Under the pieces are notes generated by a model. The model did not search any database and had not been told where the DNA came from. It saw only the letters and a program-made list of their open reading frames with translations. Of a stretch of DNA of 64,000 bases, positions 34,178 to 42,101 are shown piece after piece. Position numbers and translations under genes: made by a program. Position 1 is the stretch's first letter. Every line of letters starts with the position of its first letter. Source of the DNA: Dyadobacter sandarakinus (GTDB lineage: Bacteria > Bacteroidota > Bacteroidia > Cytophagales > Spirosomataceae); assembly GCF_016894445.1 (NCBI RefSeq), contig NZ_CP056775.1, forward strand, positions 5,637,001 through 5,701,000. The letters are read 5' to 3'.

Positions 34178-34792
34178 CTAGTTGACTTTGATAATCGGAT
34201 CATCCTCGCCGGGTTTGTCAAGCTCGGGATCTTCGGGAAAATGCGAGCCAGGTGCCACAGGAGGCGTAAATGGCCGGTAGGGCTGGGGATCGGGCGTCGG
34301 CGTCACCGGATCTATAGGCGGGGGCGTGGTCGGATATATCTTGCTTTCCGTATCCCTGTCCTTCTGCCGCAGGATGAGAAAAGCCCCGATGGCAATCAGT
34401 ACAATGGGCCAGAAGTATTCCTTAAACCGGTACCAGATCGGGAAATCGTCGACCAGCATAACAATTCCAAAAAATACCAGCACACCACCCAGTATCATCA
34501 CAGTCTGGTCAGAACGCTTTTTATCCCAGACCGGATCCGAAGCCGTGGCAGGCTCGCCGTTGAAAGTAGTATGGGATGTGTAAACATGTCCCGCGGGACC
34601 AACCGGCAGTACTGCCCAGAGAATGATGTAGATCAATCCTGTCCACCCAAAGCTGGGCGGGATCGGCAGTAACAGCATCACGACAAAAAGAACCCTTACA
34701 ATCACTACGTCGATCTGCAAATATTGGGCAATTCCGGAAGCTACTCCGCCAAAAACAGCGTGCTCTGGGATGCGGTGCAATTTCTTTTCCAT
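34178..34792 (-). CDS. PspC-domain membrane protein
   Basis: A 204-residue protein. Residues 1-65 are a PspC domain (LHRIPEHAVFGGVASGIAQY, then a helix VIVRVLFVVMLLLPIP and GLIYIILWAVLP). A linker leads to a DUF5668-like two-helix unit (MILGGVLVFFGIVMLVDDFP, YFWPIVLIAIGAFLILRQ), and the tail is proline-rich (about 160-204, with TTPPPIDPVTPTPDPQPYRP). PspC proteins sense or signal envelope stress with PspA; no pspA is here. It heads the unit PspC / small DUF5668 / LiaF-like. Confidence 0.87.
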   Translation of the reverse strand: MEKKLHRIPEHAVFGGVASGIAQYLQIDVVIVRVLFVVMLLLPIPPSFGWTGLIYIILWAVLPVGPAGHVYTSHTTFNGEPATASDPVWDKKRSDQTVMILGGVLVFFGIVMLVDDFPIWYRFKEYFWPIVLIAIGAFLILRQKDRDTESKIYPTTPPPIDPVTPTPDPQPYRPFTPPVAPGSHFPEDPELDKPGEDDPIIKVN

Positions 34793-34939
34793 TGTTCTTC
34801 TGATTGATTTGCAATCAAAGGTAGTAGGTAATACAAGATACTGATAGATGGAAAATTATTATCGGCAGAACGACGTGTTAAGCGGATTATTTTGATGAAA
34901 ATGCTACTTAGCTTTCAGGTGGAGGGATGTATTTGGCAG

Positions 34940-35563
34940 CTATTGTTCTTCCAGGGCTTCCAGGATGTCCATCATGGATCCGAAGTCTTTGTACCCGGGG
35001 CGGATTTCCTCGCTCCCCCTAAGCGCGATGCCGGCGTTTGGTACAGCTTCTACAAGCTCTCCGACACTGGCTTCATCATCCAGACCGAATCCTACCAGCA
35101 GCGGATATTCTGCGCTGAGGTTTTTAAGAGTCTGCAGCCAGTCACTGCTTAATCCGGTATTTTCATCGCTTTCCAGCAGAAAGTAGGCAACTTCACCTTC
35201 GTACCTGCCCAGCAGCGAGCCAAGTTCGTCGGGACCGTAGTAATCCACATTAATGCGGAGGATCAGTGGCAGGTTCAGCTCGCTGCGGAGATAATTGAGC
35301 AGGCCGGGTGTTTCGACCTGGATCATGTGTACGGGATAGCTTTCCAGTACTTTCAGGATTGTATGCGGGTCTGTTTCAGATGTCTCGGCAATGAGGGTAA
35401 CACCCGCCAGCCAGGAGCATATATCTTCAAACTTTTTGGGTGCAATGTAATTAGGAGCGTGTTCATCAATGGAGAAACCCAGCATTTCCACCCCCATGCC
35501 GGCACAATAACGTGCGTCGGAGAGGTTGGTAACGTTGCTGATCTTAACAGTTTTCGTAAGCAT
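34940..35563 (-). CDS. TrpF-like beta/alpha-barrel protein lacking the catalytic residues
   Basis: A 207-residue protein clearly related to phosphoribosylanthranilate isomerase: VKISNVTNLSDARYCAGMGV aligns with the TrpF start (KICGITN...), and GIALRGSEEIRPGYKDFGSM with its end (GVDVSSGVE..PG.KD). The TrpF catalytic Cys (KICG) is Ser9 here (KISN), and the catalytic Asp (LLD) is replaced in FLLES (Glu131). The GGTG.FDW phosphate loop is also altered (NTGLSSDW). No trp genes are near. It is therefore probably not an isomerase; a binding or regulatory role, or another sugar-phosphate reaction, is open. Its first 211 bases overlap the DUF2442 frame. Confidence 0.8.
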   Translation of the reverse strand: MLTKTVKISNVTNLSDARYCAGMGVEMLGFSIDEHAPNYIAPKKFEDICSWLAGVTLIAETSETDPHTILKVLESYPVHMIQVETPGLLNYLRSELNLPLILRINVDYYGPDELGSLLGRYEGEVAYFLLESDENTGLSSDWLQTLKNLSAEYPLLVGFGLDDEASVGELVEAVPNAGIALRGSEEIRPGYKDFGSMMDILEALEEQ

Positions 35564-35952
35564 TTCGGTTGAATTCTTTGTGAGTCTTCATGCGCAGCCA
35601 TCCTGGCAGTTTCTTCCAATAGAAGACCCCGCAGACTGAGGTCAGCATCAAGCTGCGTCCAGTGAATGCCTGAGGCAGTCACTTCATATTGTGAAAGCTC
35701 CGATGCCGATGCGGTGGCTAATACAGGATACGAAGATAGGCGGCAATGAATGATTTTGCGGTTGTTCAGGACAAAAATCGCCAGGTCGAGGTCCACAAAA
35801 GCAACGAAATGCTGAATTTCAAGATCAGTCAATGCAATGATCTGATCCAGGTCGTCCGCTGCTTTAAAGACATCGTTGTCGTCGGCATCGGAGAGAAAAC
35901 CGGACAATCTATCGCTTAAAGGCAAGGTGCCAGGCTGCAATGATTTTTTCAT
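35353..35952 (-). CDS. DUF2442 protein (possible antitoxin-like partner of DUF4160), with an overlong tail
   Basis: A 199-residue frame. About residues 83-113 carry the DUF2442 domain (YEVTASGIHWTQLDADLSLR, GLLLE). The preceding part has an aspartate-rich helix (DADDNDVFKAADDLDQIIAL). From about residue 130 on, the sequence continues 70 residues across the start of the TrpF-like gene in another frame and looks non-native (SATLPTSPTHVIVPAWGWKC). Usual DUF2442 proteins end near the domain, so a frameshift or stop loss near 35570-35620 is possible. It overlaps the DUF4160 gene by 44 bases; the two are typically paired. Confidence 0.6.
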   Translation of the reverse strand: MKKSLQPGTLPLSDRLSGFLSDADDNDVFKAADDLDQIIALTDLEIQHFVAFVDLDLAIFVLNNRKIIHCRLSSYPVLATASASELSQYEVTASGIHWTQLDADLSLRGLLLEETARMAAHEDSQRIQPKCLRKLLRSATLPTSPTHVIVPAWGWKCWVSPLMNTLLITLHPKSLKIYAPGWRVLPSLPRHLKQTRIQS

Positions 35953-36151
35953 GGTGATCCGTCAAAATTTGAATAATGTCTCTGATTTCTTTCTTCTTAA
36001 ATCCTTTATTGAATGTGATGTCGAGCATGGATAGAAGCACAATGCGTGCGGTGCAATCGCCCCTGGAAACATGAATGTGAGTCGGCTCATGTTCATTCAG
36101 ATAAAAGAAAAACCTAAATCCCTGAATGTAAAGGATTGTGGGCGTATCCAA
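35909..36151 (-). CDS. DUF4160 protein (toxin-antitoxin-like pair with DUF2442)
   Basis: An 80-residue protein with the complete DUF4160 motif set: PTILYIQGFRFFFYLNEHEP, THIHVSRGD and a C-terminal helix (KKEIRDIIQILTDHHEKIIA). DUF4160 and DUF2442 genes are found side by side in many genomes and are thought to be toxin-antitoxin-like, though no activity is established. Here they overlap by 44 bases and share a strand, so coupled expression is expected. Confidence 0.85.
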   Translation of the reverse strand: MDTPTILYIQGFRFFFYLNEHEPTHIHVSRGDCTARIVLLSMLDITFNKGFKKKEIRDIIQILTDHHEKIIAAWHLAFKR

Positions 36152-36171
36152 ATTTACTTAAATCAGTAAAA

Positions 36172-36213
36172 CAAAAAAAGACAGCCAGCATGCTGTGCAC
36201 ACTAGCTGTCTTT
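36172..36213 (-). terminator. Terminator after galM
   Basis: On the minus strand AAAGACAGC (36213-36205) pairs with GCTGTCTTT (36185-36177) and is followed by a run of T (to about 36172). It lies 22 bases after the galM stop and closes the fumC-to-galM unit. Confidence 0.85.
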
Positions 36214-36234
36214 AGACGTGAAAATTAATTCAGG

Positions 36235-37377
36235 TCACTTCACTGAAAACCTGTACTTGGTAGTTGTATTATACGTGTCTCCCGGGTTCAGGGTTGTGCT
36301 GGGGAATGCGGGATGGTTGGGCGAATCGGGATAGTGCTCCGTTTCAAGGCATAGGCCGAAACGCTTGGCATAGGTAGCACCTTTGCCCTGCAGACTTCCA
36401 TCGAGGAAGTTACCGCTGTAAAACTGCACCGCAGGCTCAGTTGTGAATGCTTCCAGCACACGTCCGCTTTCGGGATCTTTCACCGTGGCAAAATGCATCA
36501 TGCCCGGCTGGGTACGCTTGATAACCCAGCAGTGGTCGTACCCGCCGCCATTTTTGATCTGCTCATCTTCCGTTTTGTTGATACCGGCATTGATCTTGGT
36601 CGGTTTTCTGAAATCAAAAGGAGTGCCGTCCACCGCGCGGAGCTTGCCGGTAGGAATCAGCGTACTGTCTACCGGTACAATGCTGTCGGACAGGATCGTT
36701 ACTTCATGATCCAGGATATCCCTTTTCAGTCCGGAAAGATTGAAGTAAGAGTGGTTGGTAAGGTTTACCACGGTTGGCTTGTCGGTCGTCGCCTGATAGT
36801 TGATCGACAATGCATTGTCATTATCCAGCGTATAGGTGACCTTCACAGTGAGTGTTCCCGGATAACCTTCCTCCATGTCTTTACTTACATAATCAAGCTG
36901 AAGTCCCACTGCCGAGTCACTTTTGATCTCGGTAGCCTTCCACACCACTTTGTCAAAACCCTTGATCCCTCCATGCAGAGAATTGGGACCGTTGTTGACG
37001 GGCAAAGTATATTCTTTTCCGTTCAGGGTAAATTTACCTTTGGCGATACGGTTACCATAACGGCCTACCAGCGCGCCGAAAAACGGGCTGTCTTTCAGAT
37101 ATGGAGCCAGGGAGTCAAATCCGAGCACAACATCGGTCCAGCCGCCATTTTTATCCGGAGCAGTAAGTTTGGTAATGATGCCGCCATAATTGGTTATGTT
37201 AACGGTCATCCCGTTTGCATTGGTAAGTGTATACAGGTCCACAGACTGACCGTCCGGCGCTTCACCGAAAACTTCTTTGGAAATGGTACTGATCATAGTT
37301 TCGTCCTTCTTGTTTTTTGAGCAGCTGAACAGGGCAATGCAGGCCAGCAGCAGCATGGGAGATAACAGGTTTTTCAT
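36235..37377 (-). CDS. galM: Aldose 1-epimerase (galactose mutarotase) lipoprotein
   Basis: A 380-residue enzyme interconverting alpha and beta anomers of galactose and glucose. The N-terminus is an SPII signal with lipobox ALFSC (Cys19), so it acts in the periplasm, unlike cytosolic E. coli GalM. Family motifs are complete: NYGGIITKL, GRYGNRIAKGKFTLNGKEY, NNGPNSLHGGIKGFDKVVW, the catalytic His in LTNHSYFNLSG, and a C-terminal Glu in LCLETEHYPDSPNHP. It is the last gene of the galK-galM unit, 40 bases after galK. Confidence 0.93.
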   Translation of the reverse strand: MKNLLSPMLLLACIALFSCSKNKKDETMISTISKEVFGEAPDGQSVDLYTLTNANGMTVNITNYGGIITKLTAPDKNGGWTDVVLGFDSLAPYLKDSPFFGALVGRYGNRIAKGKFTLNGKEYTLPVNNGPNSLHGGIKGFDKVVWKATEIKSDSAVGLQLDYVSKDMEEGYPGTLTVKVTYTLDNDNALSINYQATTDKPTVVNLTNHSYFNLSGLKRDILDHEVTILSDSIVPVDSTLIPTGKLRAVDGTPFDFRKPTKINAGINKTEDEQIKNGGGYDHCWVIKRTQPGMMHFATVKDPESGRVLEAFTTEPAVQFYSGNFLDGSLQGKGATYAKRFGLCLETEHYPDSPNHPAFPSTTLNPGDTYNTTTKYRFSVK

Positions 37378-37417
37378 TTTTTATGGTCAAAAGTTTGGGA
37401 TTGAAAGTGGATGCAGG

Positions 37418-38590
37418 TTATAACACTTCACCGGTACCCTCTGTAATTTTTACGCGGTAACAAGGCAGCTCAATGTCGTATTTACTTTTATAGGCAGACT
37501 TCATCGTTTCCTCGAATGCATCCGCCGCTTCTTTTCTGAGAAGATTGATGGTACAGCCGCCGAAACCGCCGCCCATCATTCGCGCGCCGATCACGTCGGG
37601 ATTGTTGCGGGTAAGGTCCACCAGGTAGTCGAGCTCGGGGCAGCTTACCTCGTATTCGTGCTGCAGACCATCGTGGGTTGCATACATTTTTTTGCCAAAA
37701 TCATCCATGCGACCTTCCACAAGCATATCACATGCTTCCTGTACCCTGCGTATTTCCTCTGTAATAAACTTGCAGCGGCGATAAACCACATCCCCCAGCT
37801 CATCCTTATGCTCCTCTACCAGCTCGGGCGACGCATCACGGAGGCTCTGTATGTCAGCATGATACTGTTGCAGTACAGACACGCCCTTTTCGCATTCGAG
37901 CCGCCTTGTATTGTATTCCGAACTTGCCAGCGAGTGCTTCACAGAAGTGTCGCAAAGCACCAGCAGGTAGTCGTGCATGGGGAATGGAAAATACTGATAT
38001 TCGAGGGAGCGGCAATCAAGGCGGATCACGGCCTCTTCCTTACCGAAAGCCGAGGCAAACTGATCCATAATGCCGCATTGCACACCTACATATTCATTTT
38101 CGGCTTTCTGCGACATTTTTACAATTGTAAAACGATCGAGACCGAGGCCATAGAGTTCATTCAGTGCAAAAAGCAGGCAGCACTCCAATGCAGCAGAAGA
38201 CGAAAGTCCGGCGCCTACCGGCACATCACCCCCAAATGCAGCCTGGAAACCGCCGATCATGAGTCCTTTTTTCTGAATCTGCTCAATAATGCCCAGCTGG
38301 TAATGCGGCCAGTGCTGCTCGGGTTTGGAGAGGTCGTTCAAGGCAAATGAATAAGTCTCGTCCAGGTCTGCCGCATGCAGGATCACGCGATCATCCTCGC
38401 GGGGCGCAATTACAAAGTACACTGCTTTATCCACACTTGCCGGCAGTACAAATCCATTGTTGTAGTCGGTATGCTCACCAATGAGGTTAATGCGGCCCGG
38501 CGACCTGAAAATCCTGTATTTTGCCTCGCTGCCAAACGCCTGCAAATATTTATTCCTGATGGTCTCCGCAACCGGGTTGGTCGTTGTCAT
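37418..38590 (-). CDS. galK: Galactokinase
   Basis: A 390-residue cytosolic GHMP kinase that makes galactose 1-phosphate. Motif 1 is GRINLIGEHTDYNNGFVLP (about residues 32-50), motif 2 the ATP loop PVGAGLSSSAALE, the catalytic Asp lies in CGIMDQFAS, and motif 3 is GARMMGGGFGGCTINLL. With the periplasmic mutarotase gene after it, it provides the entry into the Leloir pathway. No galT or galE is present in this window. It starts 16 bases after the 2-hydroxyacid dehydrogenase gene. Confidence 0.95.
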   Translation of the reverse strand: MTTTNPVAETIRNKYLQAFGSEAKYRIFRSPGRINLIGEHTDYNNGFVLPASVDKAVYFVIAPREDDRVILHAADLDETYSFALNDLSKPEQHWPHYQLGIIEQIQKKGLMIGGFQAAFGGDVPVGAGLSSSAALECCLLFALNELYGLGLDRFTIVKMSQKAENEYVGVQCGIMDQFASAFGKEEAVIRLDCRSLEYQYFPFPMHDYLLVLCDTSVKHSLASSEYNTRRLECEKGVSVLQQYHADIQSLRDASPELVEEHKDELGDVVYRRCKFITEEIRRVQEACDMLVEGRMDDFGKKMYATHDGLQHEYEVSCPELDYLVDLTRNNPDVIGARMMGGGFGGCTINLLRKEAADAFEETMKSAYKSKYDIELPCYRVKITEGTGEVL

Positions 38591-38606
38591 GTATTGAGTG
38601 GTCTGT

Positions 38607-39548
38607 TTAATAACCTTTCCGAAGGTCTATTTCATCTACGATATTGCCGCCGTTTTCAAGGGCAAAGGTATTATTCAGGAAAAGGTCTACTTTTCCCACA
38701 TTTTCGTCTTTGTGACCGCCTCCGGTATGCTGGGTAAGAATTACATTATCCATTTTCCAAAGCGGATTATCCGTGTCCAGGGGCTCCTTGTAGGTCACGT
38801 CCAGCACTGCGCCGTCCAGCTTTCCGGCACGGAGTATTTCGATCAGTGCATTTTCGTCGGTCGTATTGCCCCGGCCCACACTGGCGTATACGCTCCCTGG
38901 CTTCATGCTTTCAAAAAATGCCTGATCAGCAAAATGATGGGCAGTGCCAGGCAGAGTGTTGATCACCAGGTCCGTGTTGGGCAACTCTTCAAGCAGCTCC
39001 TCCCGGGTATGCAGCGTGGCATTGGGCGATGTGCGGGCCATTAACCGGATGTTGCAATCAAGCCCCTGCAAAATGGCGTGCACTGCCTGGCCGATCGTCC
39101 CGGCACCGAGCACCACCACATTCTGGCCATGTATGATTTTGAGTTCAGCCCGCATCCGGGAGCCTATCCATTCCGCATTTTGCTTCAGAAGCGTAAGCTT
39201 GTCAATTCCCCGGTACAGCGCCAGTACGCCGCCCACGATGGTTTCTGCACAGGGCCGGGCAAACCAGTTGCCCATATTGGCCACGCGCACGCCCTCTTTC
39301 AGCAATACACTGGAATACTGGTCGAAACCGGCCGAATCCAGCTGCCAGAAAACGAGGTTTTGCGGGTTTTCGGAAAACCATTCTTTCGGTGGGTTCCCGA
39401 GGATGTACTCAGCTTTCAGAAAGTTGCTTTTTGCTTCCTCGTTACCGGTGGTTTCTGTCCGGAAAAAGATCTGGTGCTGGGTCGAAAGGGCTTCACCAAG
39501 CCGGTTCTTCAGCGCTTCTTCCAGCAGGGAATGACAGTAAATGAACAT
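38607..39548 (-). CDS. D-2-hydroxyacid dehydrogenase
   Basis: A 313-residue NAD-dependent dehydrogenase of the D-isomer family. It has the dinucleotide-binding motif VVLGAGTIGQAVHAIL (about residues 139-154), catalytic Arg in YASVGRGNTTDENALIEIL, Glu in YKEPLDTDNPLW and His in TQHTGGGHKDE. The substrate part at the N-terminus is divergent, so glyoxylate/hydroxypyruvate, phosphoglycerate or another 2-keto acid are all possible. It lies between the helical-repeat gene and galK with gaps of 24 and 16 bases, so it is part of the same unit; a link to galactose use is not evident. Confidence 0.87.
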   Translation of the reverse strand: MFIYCHSLLEEALKNRLGEALSTQHQIFFRTETTGNEEAKSNFLKAEYILGNPPKEWFSENPQNLVFWQLDSAGFDQYSSVLLKEGVRVANMGNWFARPCAETIVGGVLALYRGIDKLTLLKQNAEWIGSRMRAELKIIHGQNVVVLGAGTIGQAVHAILQGLDCNIRLMARTSPNATLHTREELLEELPNTDLVINTLPGTAHHFADQAFFESMKPGSVYASVGRGNTTDENALIEILRAGKLDGAVLDVTYKEPLDTDNPLWKMDNVILTQHTGGGHKDENVGKVDLFLNNTFALENGGNIVDEIDLRKGY

Positions 39549-39572
39549 TTGAAAATAAGTTTAAAGAGCGGA

Positions 39573-40115
39573 TCAAGGCCTTTTGCCAGCTTGCGGGCCT
39601 CTAAGTTTAGCTAAAATTTTCTTACCACGGGACTGGAACGCAGGTGTTTCATAATCTATATTCTCCTCAATAATTACGCGCAGTTCATTACCGAGCTCGG
39701 GATAAATGCGGGATAAATTAAAAAGAACGGTTAACGAAAAAGCCTTTACCGCAATGCTGGTGCGCCTGTTCTGCACAAAGTCAAAGCATATGTTGATCAG
39801 CTCAGCGTGCAGGTTCTCAGGAATCCTGACTTCTTCCAGAATGCGGATACTGTTGCGGATCACCGCTTCATGGACATCCTTCCTGCTAAGCTGCGCCACC
39901 AGTTTGTCCACATAGGGTTCCATCAGGTCCGGCCGCTGCCTTGCTGCCATGCTCAGACTGTACGCAGCCCGCTGTGCAAGCCGGTACTCATCCGAAACAA
40001 AGCATTCAAAAAGTACTGCAAAAGCCTCCGGCGAGGAGCAGGCATGCTGCGCAACTGACCCGGCTACTTCTTTTGACTGGTATGCTGGCGTGAGCAGCGT
40101 TTTACTGATGTTCAT
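39573..40115 (-). CDS. HEAT/ARM-like helical repeat protein
   Basis: A 180-residue protein almost entirely helical, with paired amphipathic helices that look like three HEAT-type repeats (AFAVLFECFVSDEYRLAQRA, AVIRNSIRILEEVRIPE, TSIAVKAFSLTVLFNLSRI). No signal peptide, catalytic motif or metal site. Likely a cytosolic scaffold or adaptor; I do not recognise a named family. It lies between fumC (65 bases) and the dehydrogenase gene (24 bases). Confidence 0.65.
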   Translation of the reverse strand: MNISKTLLTPAYQSKEVAGSVAQHACSSPEAFAVLFECFVSDEYRLAQRAAYSLSMAARQRPDLMEPYVDKLVAQLSRKDVHEAVIRNSIRILEEVRIPENLHAELINICFDFVQNRRTSIAVKAFSLTVLFNLSRIYPELGNELRVIIEENIDYETPAFQSRGKKILAKLRGPQAGKRP

Positions 40116-40180
40116 CCCGGGACGGCGGTAATAGCAAATGCCCCGCCAGAGCGGAGCATTTTGCCGTATTTAGTCAAAAG

Positions 40181-41581
40181 TTATCGGTTCGAACCCACCA
40201 TTTCTTCCGGTTTTACCCATGCGTCAAATTCCTCCGGTGTAAGGTAGCCGAGTGCCACGGCAGTTTCTTTCAGCGTGGAACCATTTTTGTGCGCGGTTTG
40301 GGCAATTTCGGCCGCTTTGTAATAGCCTATTTTGGTGTTCAGTGCGGTTACCAGCATCAGCGAGTTGTTCACGTGCTTGCGGATATTCTCGTGGATCGGC
40401 TCAATGCCTACGGCGCAGTTGTCATTGAAAGACACACAAACATCACCGATCAGCCTGGCCGAATGCAGGAAATTGTAGGCCATCAATGGTTTGAAAACAT
40501 TCAGCTCGAAATGCCCGTTGGACCCGCCGATACTGATTGCCACATCATTTCCCATGACCTGCGCTGCAACCATCGTAATCGCCTCGCATTGGGTAGGATT
40601 TACCTTACCCGGCATGATGGAGCTGCCGGGTTCGTTATCCGGAATGTGGATCTCGCCTATGCCCGCACGGGGTCCTGACGAAAGCATGCGGATGTCATTC
40701 CCGATCTTCATCAGGCTTACTGCTACGGTTTTCAGCGCACCATGTGCTTCTACGATGGCGTCATGGGCTGCCAGGGCTTCAAATTTGTTTTCTGCAGTAA
40801 TAAAAGGCAGGCCTGTGAGGGCAGCAATGTGGTGTGCTACATTTTCAGAGTAACCTTCGGGCGTGTTGATCCCTGTTCCTACGGCGGTACCGCCCAGCGC
40901 CAGCTCAGACAAATGTCCCAGCGAGTTGTAGATGGCACGAAGCCCATGGTCCAGCTGCGAAGCATAGCCCGAAAACTCCTGCCCGAGCGTCAGCGGCGTG
41001 GCATCCATAAAGTGCGTACGGCCGATTTTTACCACATCACGAAAAGCTTCCGATTTTGCTTTCAGCGTATCACGCAGTTTGGTGATGCCCGGAATGGTAA
41101 CGTCGATCAATATTTTGTATGCCGCAATGTGCATCGCGGTAGGGTAAGTATCATTGGACGACTGCGACTTGTTTACATCGTCATTGGGATGCAGGAACTT
41201 TGTTTTGTCTGCCAGGTCGCCGCCCTGCAATACGTGACCGCGGTAGGCGACCACTTCGTTCACATTCATATTGGATTGCGTTCCTGAGCCTGTTTGCCAT
41301 ACAACAAGGGGAAACTGGTCATCCAGCTGCTCGGTCAGGATCTCGTCGCACACCTGCCCGATGAGGTCGCTTTTTTCCCTGGGCAGCACGCCGGCCTCAA
41401 AGTTGGTGATCGCGGCGGCTTTTTTCAGGTAGGCAAATGCCTTGATAATCTCTTTCGGCATCTTGTTGATGTCCTGTGCAATTGGGAAGTTCTGGATCGA
41501 ACGCTGTGTCTGAGCGCCCCAGTACACGTGGGCAGGGACCTGTACTTCGCCCATGGTGTCTTTTTCTATACGGTATTCCAT
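40181..41581 (-). CDS. fumC: Class II fumarate hydratase
   Basis: A 466-residue TCA-cycle enzyme adding water to fumarate to give L-malate. The N-terminus [20 protein letters not shown] and WGAQTQRS are typical. Substrate-site segments are [34 protein letters not shown], and the signature [15 protein letters not shown] with its catalytic serine. Length fits the tetrameric iron-free class II family. It may head the minus-strand unit that ends after galM, though the 65-base gap behind it could hold another promoter. Confidence 0.95.
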   Translation of the reverse strand: MEYRIEKDTMGEVQVPAHVYWGAQTQRSIQNFPIAQDINKMPKEIIKAFAYLKKAAAITNFEAGVLPREKSDLIGQVCDEILTEQLDDQFPLVVWQTGSGTQSNMNVNEVVAYRGHVLQGGDLADKTKFLHPNDDVNKSQSSNDTYPTAMHIAAYKILIDVTIPGITKLRDTLKAKSEAFRDVVKIGRTHFMDATPLTLGQEFSGYASQLDHGLRAIYNSLGHLSELALGGTAVGTGINTPEGYSENVAHHIAALTGLPFITAENKFEALAAHDAIVEAHGALKTVAVSLMKIGNDIRMLSSGPRAGIGEIHIPDNEPGSSIMPGKVNPTQCEAITMVAAQVMGNDVAISIGGSNGHFELNVFKPLMAYNFLHSARLIGDVCVSFNDNCAVGIEPIHENIRKHVNNSLMLVTALNTKIGYYKAAEIAQTAHKNGSTLKETAVALGYLTPEEFDAWVKPEEMVGSNR

Positions 41582-41789
41582 TTCGTTGTGTTAAAAAGAA
41601 AATGATTAAGCCTATATGGCGTAAAGTTAGGTTCGGGCTTGGAGTTTCCTGAGTTTTTTATGGATAAATGTTTTCTCCAAACCTACATTTAAAATTGGCT
41701 TAAAAGATAATTTATCCCTTGTGAAAACCCATTTATACCCCTGTTCACTTAAATGGAAGCATGCATTCCGGCGGTACCTGCAACCGTCC

Positions 41790-41797
41790 TACTTTTG
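41790..41797 (+). promoter_or_regulatory. Candidate -7 box of the metE riboswitch transcript
   Basis: TACTTTTG matches TAnnTTTG exactly. The predicted start of transcription (about 41804) lies 23 bases before the first pairing element of the riboswitch. A clear -33 TTG is lacking. The remaining part of this 520-base gap, 41582-41789, is A/T-rich and shows nothing else. Confidence 0.45.
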
Positions 41798-41826
41798 TCA
41801 TGTTCATAACGAACGCCCGTCAATCG

Positions 41827-42024
41827 GGATAGTGGTTGAAGCTGCCGGAGCCCTCTGCCGGAAGCGATCATGAAAAAGGAACCGTGTGCAATTCACGGGC
41901 AGTCGTGCTACTGTAAGTACCCGTTTTGCTGTCTGCAAAGCAGTTTTTCACCCAGGCGTCCCATTGTTTTTTAAAGCGAGAAGGGCGGTGAAAATGGTAC
42001 AAGCCAGGAGACTTGCCGCTATCC
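41827..42024 (+). ncRNA. Cobalamin (B12) riboswitch upstream of metE
   Basis: The conserved B12 core is readable: AAGGAACCGTGTG (41877-41889), then AATTCACGGGCAGTCGTGCT and ACTGTAAG, and the 3' B12 box AGCCAGGAGACTTGCCG (42002-42018). The closing stem P1 is GGATAGTGG (41827-41835) with CCGCTATCC (42016-42024), nine pairs including one G-U. It precedes metE, the B12-independent methionine synthase, so adenosyl- or methylcobalamin should switch metE off while MetH works. A downstream hairpin at 42060-42101 may be the expression platform. Confidence 0.93.
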
Positions 42025-42059
42025 TCAATGGCTGATCCCTCACGAATGGGGACCTGTCA

Positions 42060-42101
42060 AGCATTGTAAGGGTTTTTGATAACTCTTTAACAACAAATGC
42101 T
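42060..42101 (+). promoter_or_regulatory. Hairpin abutting the metE start codon (possible riboswitch expression platform)
   Basis: AGCATTGT (42060-42067) can pair with ACAAATGCT (42093-42101) with one bulged base, ending directly before the ATG. No T-run follows, which argues for control of translation rather than termination. A further small hairpin TCCCT/GGGGA lies at about 42036-42052. Confidence 0.4.

Noticed and set aside
34940-35563. Tryptophan biosynthesis enzyme TrpF
   Set aside because: The catalytic Cys and Asp are both replaced and no other trp gene is nearby.
36493-37320. 275-codon frame antisense to galM
   Set aside because: galM is complete with its motifs and lipobox; the antisense frame lacks any domain.
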